This document shows positions 57,685-64,000 of a DNA stretch of 64,000 nt, in pieces (position 1 is the stretch's first letter; each line of letters starts with the position of its first letter). Source of the DNA: Megaleporinus macrocephalus (Eukaryota; Chordata; Actinopteri; Characiformes; Anostomidae); NCBI GenBank assembly GCA_021613375.1, contig CM038706.1, positions 19,969,366 through 20,033,365 of the forward strand, in the 5' to 3' direction. The translations under genes and the position numbers were made by a program. The notes beneath the pieces are model-generated. The model saw only the letters and a list, made by a program, of their open reading frames with translations. It was not told the DNA's origin and did not search any database.

Positions 57685-57900
57685 CTGTGCGTCTCCGCCG
57701 AGGTCTCAAAGTTCTTATCTTCCGAAGACCGCTCAGCTGAACGCAGAGAGGCGAGGCTCAGACGCACGCGCTGGAGATCAGGCTCTCCATAACCCGCTGG
57801 CCGCGAAGGCTGCTCCGCCGCTGCGCTGCGCCGCTCCGCCGAGCTGAGCTGAGCTGAGCTGAGCTGAGCCGAGCCGAGCTGAGAGGAGTGGCCGGGTGGC
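57685..57900 (-). other. vwc2: inferred non-coding first exon of vwc2
   Basis: A strong donor CGCACAG|GTACGG ends at 57685 on the gene strand, inside the GC-rich block and 1.3 kb upstream of the acceptor at 56357. The upstream boundary is not known. The exon would include a GAGCT pentamer run. Confidence 0.45.
57841..57885. repeat. (GAGCT)n pentanucleotide repeat
   Basis: About five GAGCT units, then two GAGCC units and one more GAGCT, in the inferred first exon or core promoter of vwc2. Confidence 0.85.
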
Positions 57901-57946
57901 CGAAAGCGCTCACTTTTGCTTTGGTGCCAGAAAAACCTCAGCGCGG

Positions 57947-57954
57947 TGACGTCA
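57947..57954. promoter_or_regulatory. vwc2: consensus CRE (TGACGTCA)
   Basis: A perfect palindromic CREB/ATF site in the CpG-rich region, less than 300 bp upstream of the inferred first-exon donor. Suggests activity- or cAMP-linked control in neurons, which is inference. Confidence 0.5.
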
Positions 57955-58150
57955 CACAGCGGGGAGTTGGAGGCAAGAAACATCAGCGTGAGACCTTCTA
58001 ATGACCAGCAGGGGGCGTCGTCTCTTATCGCAAGCACTAGTGGGGAAACTTGGGAGTAGTTCGCGGCCCCCGGGTTGCTGGCTGACCCAACCTGAGCACA
58101 AGACAGGGTGAAGCGCGGCGGGCGTTTCCAGATGTGGTGCACATGCACAT

Positions 58151-58500
58151 CGTCCTTTAAAGTCAACATCAAAGACTTTACGTGGTCATTTTAAAGGGAT
58201 TCGGTTCATTAAGTCAAGTCACGTTCGCGTGATGTAAAAAGTCGCTCTGAGTCTTTTGGGGTGAAATGATTTATTAAAGAGAATCCCAGCCGCTCTGATT
58301 TCTTTATAATAGCGGTGATGGGAACTAGGAGTCTTCATGTCTGCAACGCAAATGTAGGAACCTTAAGTACAATTCAAAGTGAGCCATGATACGCCTTCCG
58401 AGTAAATAAGCAAATACTGCAGTGTTTAACATAATCAGCTGGCAACAATTCTTTTAACCCTAACTGATACAGTGAGTAGCTTCTAATTTATTAAACCACT
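58151..58500. other. upstream flank, no gene recognised
   Basis: Transition from CpG-rich promoter to AT-rich DNA. Nothing assigned. Confidence 0.5.
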
Positions 58501-58539
58501 ATATTGAAAGATGAATATGAGACTGTGTTTCACATGGGT

Positions 58540-59200
58540 CCGATTATTGGCCTGCACCGAGCAAAGAAAACAGCTAGTGAGACTGAGCTGCAATTACTGG
58601 AAATGGGTTAAAAACTGTCCAACACAATATTAAAACCTAGAATAATGATGAATCCTCAGCTTTGCAGAAGAAATGTTTGGAGACCAACTAAATGTTTGGT
58701 TGAATGATGTGATCAATGCATCCATCAAGTGCATAGTACCCAGAGTATAAGCCTCTGGAGGCAGTGTTATGTTCTGGGGTTACTTAAATTGGTCAGGACT
58801 TATGTGGCAATAAACTGAAATCAAGTGTCTGCCTGAATGTACTGCATGACCAGGTCATCCCATCGATGGACCCTGCCACGGGCACATTCCAGGGTGACAA
58901 TACCAAGAAGATTTATTGGCTCAGGGAGCATAAGGAATCATTTTCACACATGAATTGGCCTCCACAGAGTCCTGACCTTAACCTTATTGAAAGTTTTGGG
59001 GATGTGCTGGAGAAGACTTTACAGAGTGGTTTGACTCCCCTGTCTCAGCCCAAAATAACCACAACTCTGGACAGAAAACAATGATGTTGTGAAGCTTGTG
59101 GAAACAATGCCTGCTTCCTATCACCACAGCGATGAACCATTCTGACTCTGTTTATGTGTCTAGAACATATAACATTTCATAGTAAACCACTATGTTTGCG
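58540..59200 (+). pseudogene. Tc1/mariner transposase pseudogene
   Basis: Broken into frames by stops and indels, but GGSVMFWGY (about 58757) and, in the frame from 58866, FQGDNTKK, SFSHMNWPPQSPDLNLIE and DVLEKTLQSG are clear. These cover the second catalytic Asp (GDN) and the region of the third acidic residue (PDLNLIE). The N-terminal DNA-binding part and terminal repeats are not recognisable. Non-functional. Confidence 0.85.
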
Positions 59201-60620
59201 TTTCAATTGACTGGAATATGCAGCCACTGTGATAAATCAGTGGAAATCCTTTTTAAGCACAATTCTTCATAGCATACCATTCCATACCACATTTTTTCAC
59301 ATAGTTTTTGATTGGAGAGCAGTGATTTTTGCTGCCCTGTGGAATGTCTAGCGAGTTTTTATGTAACCGTGCACCAGTGGGCATTAAAAAAATATTATCC
59401 TATTACCTTATGTTTCATCCCCTGACCCCCACTTATTATTCAGACTGCTCAGCTAGTTCAGAGACAGAAATTACTCACAGCAGGAATGGAACATAAATTG
59501 TGATTTCTGATTTACCTTGACTTTTACCCAGCGTTTCAGTTTTTTATATTTATAATTAAATCCCTAATATCTTATCTGAGTCATTCAGAGTGAATTGATA
59601 TAAAATTGTTCATTGTACAGAAACCTGCCTGCTTAGATTTCTATACAGTGGAGGCGATAAGACCCAGGAGTTTACAACACTAATATAATTTTATATATAT
59701 ATATGTTTTGTTTTATCTAAAACCTCCAGCCAGGCTGCTAGTCTTCTGAGTTTATATATGTAGTCCTGATAACGGCTAAATATTGGTAAATATGAAAAAG
59801 AGAATTTTCTTTGGGGGCACATACCTTTTCACCCTACACATTTATATTTTATATTAGTTGTAAGCACCCCATTGAATGTTTTGCAGCCAAAAGCTCTTTG
59901 CAAAACTGTCAAAATACCATGGTAACTATTTTGTGCAAGAACATTTTTAGTAGTTTTCTTTAGATAGCTTCCAGGATTGTTAATCTCTCAGGCGTCTGGT
60001 TGCTCTCAAAACTGTTGTTTACAATTCAGAGTCTGCATGTTTCTCTAGAACAAAGCATTTCACAGCAATCCACTATAAAGGACTTTGTTTATATCTTAAT
60101 AAATAAATCATGCAGAAGTTTTGCAGAATAGGTTCCTGTTTAAAAGCAATATCACATACACATCTTTATCAGTTATTCTACAGTAGTTGATACTTATGTC
60201 TTTTTGGTGTTTTTAACTCTGGAGCCAAGAGGCTAGCGTAGCTGTCGTGTAGTGGAAGCTTATGTCTTATAAATCAGCATTATGCAAACTGCATACTTAC
60301 CTATTTACCTCAAACTGTATTCTGTTGTAATCTCAAATAGACTTTCTTCAGAGGTTTCTGGCTCTGACACACTGCTAATGTGTGTTGATTCAGTTTTTCA
60401 GACACAGTGCTAATTAGAAATAATACTAATTAGCGTGCATAAGCTTTTATTACTTGTTAGGTACATTAACCTTGTAGCTCCAGGCCAAAACTCCAGAATG
60501 TTTCTGATTCCAAACATACTACTTTTTGGGGTAAGGCAAAAACTATGTACATCAGAACTTTCATTGGCTTATTTCTTTCAGGATCTAACTTCAATATGTA
60601 TTCCACTCTGTATATGAGTT
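59201..60620. other. AT-rich flank with dispersed repeats
   Basis: No gene. Fragments of the A family near 59625-59690 (TAGATTTCTATACAGTGG) and 60000-60090 (TCTCTAGAACAAAGCATTTC). Confidence 0.45.
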
Positions 60621-60695
60621 CTGTGATGGACTGGCAGTCTGTCCAGAGTGTTTTATGCCTTCTGCCCAATAAGAGCTGGAATAGGCTGAGTGAGT
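60620..60695 (-). repeat. fish interspersed repeat, reverse fragment
   Basis: TGTGATGGACTGGCAGTCTG, TGCCTTCTGCCCAAT and GAGCTGGAATAGGCTGAG are the reverse of the 5' side of the 50.9 kb repeat family. Confidence 0.65.
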
Positions 60696-60699
60696 GTAT

Positions 60700-61030
60700 A
60701 TGAGTCACTCTGGATGTTCTGATGTGAAAGGGTTTGTTGTATAATGACTAGCAGACTTGGATTTCTTTACAGTGGTGCTAATAGTAACCAGGGTTTGTGG
60801 TGTTTACAACACAAATATAGCCATTTTATTTACTGTACAAAACCACCAGTGAACCTCGACAAAGTTATTATATGTTGATAATAAAAAATGATAAAAATAG
60901 TGATAATTCTCATGACAACACACTGGGGACACACCCACATAATACCTTTCAGTGATAGACGTTTGGTTCCTATCACCACTACTGTAAACAATTTTGACAC
61001 AGTTTCTCTAGAACACATCTTAACAGGTTA
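60700..61030. repeat. repeat A family, second full copy
   Basis: GATGTGAAAGGGTTTG, GGATTTCTTTACAGTGGTG, AATATAGCCATTTTATTTAC and ACCACCAGTGAACCT correspond to the A family of 29.2-29.4 kb, and TCTCTAGAACACAT ends it. Confidence 0.6.
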
Positions 61031-61185
61031 ATTATGGATAAACATTGAAAAAGCAGTGGAAAAGTCTTTTAGGAAGCTGCCATCTCCTTCCCCAAGAGTT
61101 GATGAACTCAGGGGCGATTTACTGCATGGACCTACACCTGGGCTGAAACTCATGGACCCCATAATTCAGAGTCTCTTGTTGGTAA

Positions 61186-61240
61186 TTTTATTTCTTTATT
61201 TCTTTATTTCTTTCTTTATTTATTTATTTCTTTATTTAGG
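61186..61240. repeat. (TTTA/TTTC)n microsatellite
   Basis: Mixed TTTA and TTTC tetranucleotide units on the plus strand. Confidence 0.85.
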
Positions 61241-62225
61241 TAGTTTAATGAGATTTTTTTCATCTACCTAGAGTGAAAACAGGCATGTCCATTCAAATAC
61301 AGAGAGAATATTTAACAAAATGTCTTTTTTTAGATTTTAGAATTTGGATACATTTTATTTTCTGTGAGTGCTGGAACTGTATCCATCAGTCCAAGCTCTA
61401 CCTGCACTGCACAGCATCTGTTGCTATGTTGCTTTACATCATGCTCAGTTTGTTATCAGCACTGGTGCATGTGTAAAAGTGGGATTCTGAGATGTATTAG
61501 CTTTTACTGTAATGATTATAAGAGTTTTTGTGAATTGGGTATCTATCCACACTGCTGTTTTACTACAAAGTCTGAAATGGGTTTAAATCAAAGCAAATAT
61601 CTAGGGTTAGTAAGACATGAATATCAACATTATTCATTTTTATGTGTGTTATAGGGGTTGGGTACATGCTGAGCTCTATAAAACAAATATTGTCAACATT
61701 GCAATAACAAATCACATCTGTAGTGCTGGTATTGCTAGCGTGCCATTTATCATAAAAACTGACTGAATTGCCCTTTAAGTTGGTGCTGCGGCTTTACCTA
61801 CAATAATCTCAGGCTTTTGAGGTTTTGTTTTTGTTGTTTTATCATCTTTGCACATCTCATGTGTCTTGTTGTATCTCAGTTGTATTGTATTTTGGGGGCT
61901 GTATATTTGGACATTGTGTATACCAAGCTGGGCTACACACTTTTTCACAGTCCTGCCCTGTAGTCTATCACTGCCCATTACAATGGTTCAAACGTCACAG
62001 ACCTCAAGCCAGATTGTTTTGGTGAGTGATGGTTTTACCAGGTAAACTGTACCACACATCACTGGAGAAGTGTCATGGGGAAGACAGCAAACACATATGA
62101 GCCTAGAAGTTCATCAAAGGTCCAGTGCAAATGATAAACCTTGACCAACTATGGCTGCTAGTGGTTTGATGAGATTTGGTGAGATTGAAACTTCAGTTTG
62201 CAGTAAATTTTCCGTTTCATCTCAA
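61241..62225. other. flank, no gene recognised
   Basis: AT-rich DNA with short frames on both strands. The frame at 61364-61654 has a Cys-rich peptide but no domain I know. Nothing assigned. Confidence 0.45.
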
Positions 62226-62645
62226 ATGGTGTAGCAGTTACAGGCGTCAGAATGCAACTGCAGCACTGTTTAAGGTAGAGGGTAGAGGTTGTAGATCTAT
62301 AAGGAAAACCTCTACCATCTAACGGCACCTGCTGATATTAAAGAGTTCACACAAATAATTTCTTACAATGTAGAAGGTCAGATAGAATAATGACAAACGT
62401 TATTTGAATATTTGCTTCAAATAGAAGAAGGTTTTATTTAAAATGTTTTTAAAAATAAGAAAATATTTTAGAAAGGCATGCAAATATACATGCAAATGAA
62501 GATCTTCTTTCTGAAAGTGGTGATGAGCCCAACACGGACACTGACACCTCCCACCAGACAGGACAGAAGTGGCAGATCTATGGAGAGCAGCTCTACCACC
62601 TCACTGCCACCTGCTACTTATAAAGATTTTACAGAAATCATTCTT
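62226..62645. repeat. dispersed repeat, two diverged copies
   Basis: Copies at about 62275-62345 and 62485-62625 share GTAGATCTATAAGGA / GCAGATCTATGGAGA and GGCACCTGCTG / GCCACCTGCTA. A third lies at 63300-63450 (GATAGATTTATGAGGA, CACTGCCACCTGCTAG), along with AAGATCTTCTT and ACACTGACAC..CCCACC shared with the second. Confidence 0.6.
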
Positions 62646-62729
62646 GTGTAAAAGCCAATTTCTGCCACTGAATAGAAAATGCAGCCAATGCAAGTCATAA
62701 TAATAATAATAAACTTTCCCATAATCATG

Positions 62730-63070
62730 ATCAAGCGTTATTGCAATCTCCGAACAACGCAATCTCCGAAAAAGGTCATTTCATAATTATAAGTTAGTAT
62801 CTTATAACTATGACTTGCTATATCACAAGAATAAGATAGCATTTCATAATTATGACAGTATTTTCTAAGAATGACTGTATTTTTAGCATAATTATGACTT
62901 GCTATCTCATAATAATACAATAATATCTGACTTATTATCTTAAAAGCATGGCTTGCTATCTCATAATTAAGACTTTTTCATAACTTTGAATTGTTATCTT
63001 ATAATAGTAAGTTAGTATCTCATAAGAACCTTATATCTCATATTTAGGATGTAGCATCTCATAATAACGC
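62730..63070. repeat. degenerate tandem repeat, CATAATTATGACTTGCTATC type
   Basis: Units of roughly 22-30 nt built from TATCTCATAATTATGACTTG repeat imperfectly about ten times with variable spacing and some inversions of the AATTATGA core. Confidence 0.65.
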
Positions 63071-63299
63071 CCTAAAGAAAGCTTCCCAATATTATATGAC
63101 ATATCATATAGGCCTTTTTTCTGAGTGGCAGAGACAGGCTTGCCATCTTCCCGCTCTGAAAAGAGCTTAGACAAAGTAATGACAGAAAGACAAAATCATG
63201 ATTTGAGTGGAAACCTGATGTAGACGTTTTGTTTGAGTCAGTATTCATTTGATTAGGAAATGGTGTGTTTCAGACTGTGTGAGAGTGTTGTGAGGTAAA

Positions 63300-63450
63300 C
63301 AAAATGCAAATGCAAGCGAAGATCTTCTTGAAAGTGAAGAAGAACACAGTCTGACACTTTCTGATATAAACACTGACACTTCCCACCTGCCAGTAAAAAG
63401 TGATAGATTTATGAGGAATAATCTCACTGCCACCTGCTAGAATGTAAGAG
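63300..63450. repeat. dispersed repeat, third copy
   Basis: Matches 62485-62625 at GAAGATCTTCTT, GAAAGTG, AACACTGACACTTCCCACC and CTCACTGCCACCTGCTA. Confidence 0.6.
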
Positions 63451-64000
63451 TTACAGCCGCTGTTCCTACATTCGGCGATTAGGCTCTGTAGTATTGAAAA
63501 AAAGAATTATAGCAAGCAAGTTTTATTTTGAACAAAAAATACATTTCAGTTCTGAATTGTATCAAGACTTGCCCCTCACAAAACCCTTCGCAGATAAACA
63601 AAATGCAAATGTAAAAAAATGTCTGGCATTCTCTGAGGAACAGAATGGACCTTTTCCAGCACCAGTGGCGTGAAGAAGCACGCTGAGCCAACAACCTGGT
63701 CTCAGGCGCACAAGATCCACTATGAATGCATCTATGAATACATTTGCTGGGGGGAAAAAAAAAAACCCGCCATGACAATCCCCTGATTGGGGCGCTATAG
63801 ATAGCATCTGTTGATTTTTAACACTACTGAGAGGGTATGTGTCTGGAGTGGTGAATGTGTGTGAATAGTGTCCTGTGGTGAAGCTGGATGTCACCCGCTC
63901 TTTCACACAGTAAGGCCGCCATGCCCGGGGCGAGGTGATTACATCCTTTAAAGAAACGCTCTTCATATCTAGCGCAGGCCTGCATTTATATAATTGATTA
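63451..64000. other. right edge, no gene recognised
   Basis: Overlapping minus-strand frames at 63479-63966 look like chance. Nothing assigned. Confidence 0.45.

Overview
The window looks like nuclear DNA from a teleost fish. Evidence is split genes with GT/AG introns, AT-rich intergenic DNA, long microsatellites, many decayed Tc1-like transposon pieces, one hAT element, and a long-inverted-repeat family that I associate with otophysan fishes (characins, catfishes, knifefishes). The species cannot be named from sequence alone.

Two protein-coding genes can be assembled by hand, both on the minus strand. (1) vwc2 (brorin), a secreted cysteine-rich BMP antagonist, has coding exons at 55626-56273, 51607-51736 and 35733-35884. 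Together they give 309 residues with matching splice phases. An inferred non-coding first exon sits in a GC-rich, CpG-rich promoter near 57.7-58.0 kb. (2) A seven-exon gene at 8940-18969 gives a 375-residue Pro-rich protein. I assign it to spmip7 (spata48, human C7orf72), a sperm microtubule inner protein, from its position next to vwc2, its sequence character and an RFX X-box-like promoter site. Human chromosome 7p12 has VWC2, ZPBP, SPMIP7 and IKZF1 in that order, and the first and third genes keep order and orientation here. I found no zpbp exon between them and no ikzf1 exon at the left edge. The two genes are neighbours by descent and there is no sign that they act in one pathway.

Layout: 0.3-1.74 kb composite TTC minisatellite plus a TAA/TTA hairpin; 1.7-8.9 kb intergenic with a Tc1 relic; 8.9-19.1 kb spmip7, with an intact-ended hAT element in intron 4; 19.1-34.9 kb intergenic, rich in repeats (Tc1 MITE, Tc1 transposase relic, two long-inverted-repeat elements, duplicated A-B-A block); 34.9-58.0 kb vwc2, whose 15.7 kb last intron holds several MITEs and long unique stretches; 58.2-64 kb upstream flank with a Tc1 pseudogene and tandem repeats.

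I do not see a new gene system. The observations most worth following up are the TG-repeat splice acceptor and the exon-junction uORF of vwc2, the X-box of spmip7, the identical 124-bp flanks of the B repeat at 29.3-30.1 kb, and the all-multiple-of-three minisatellite.
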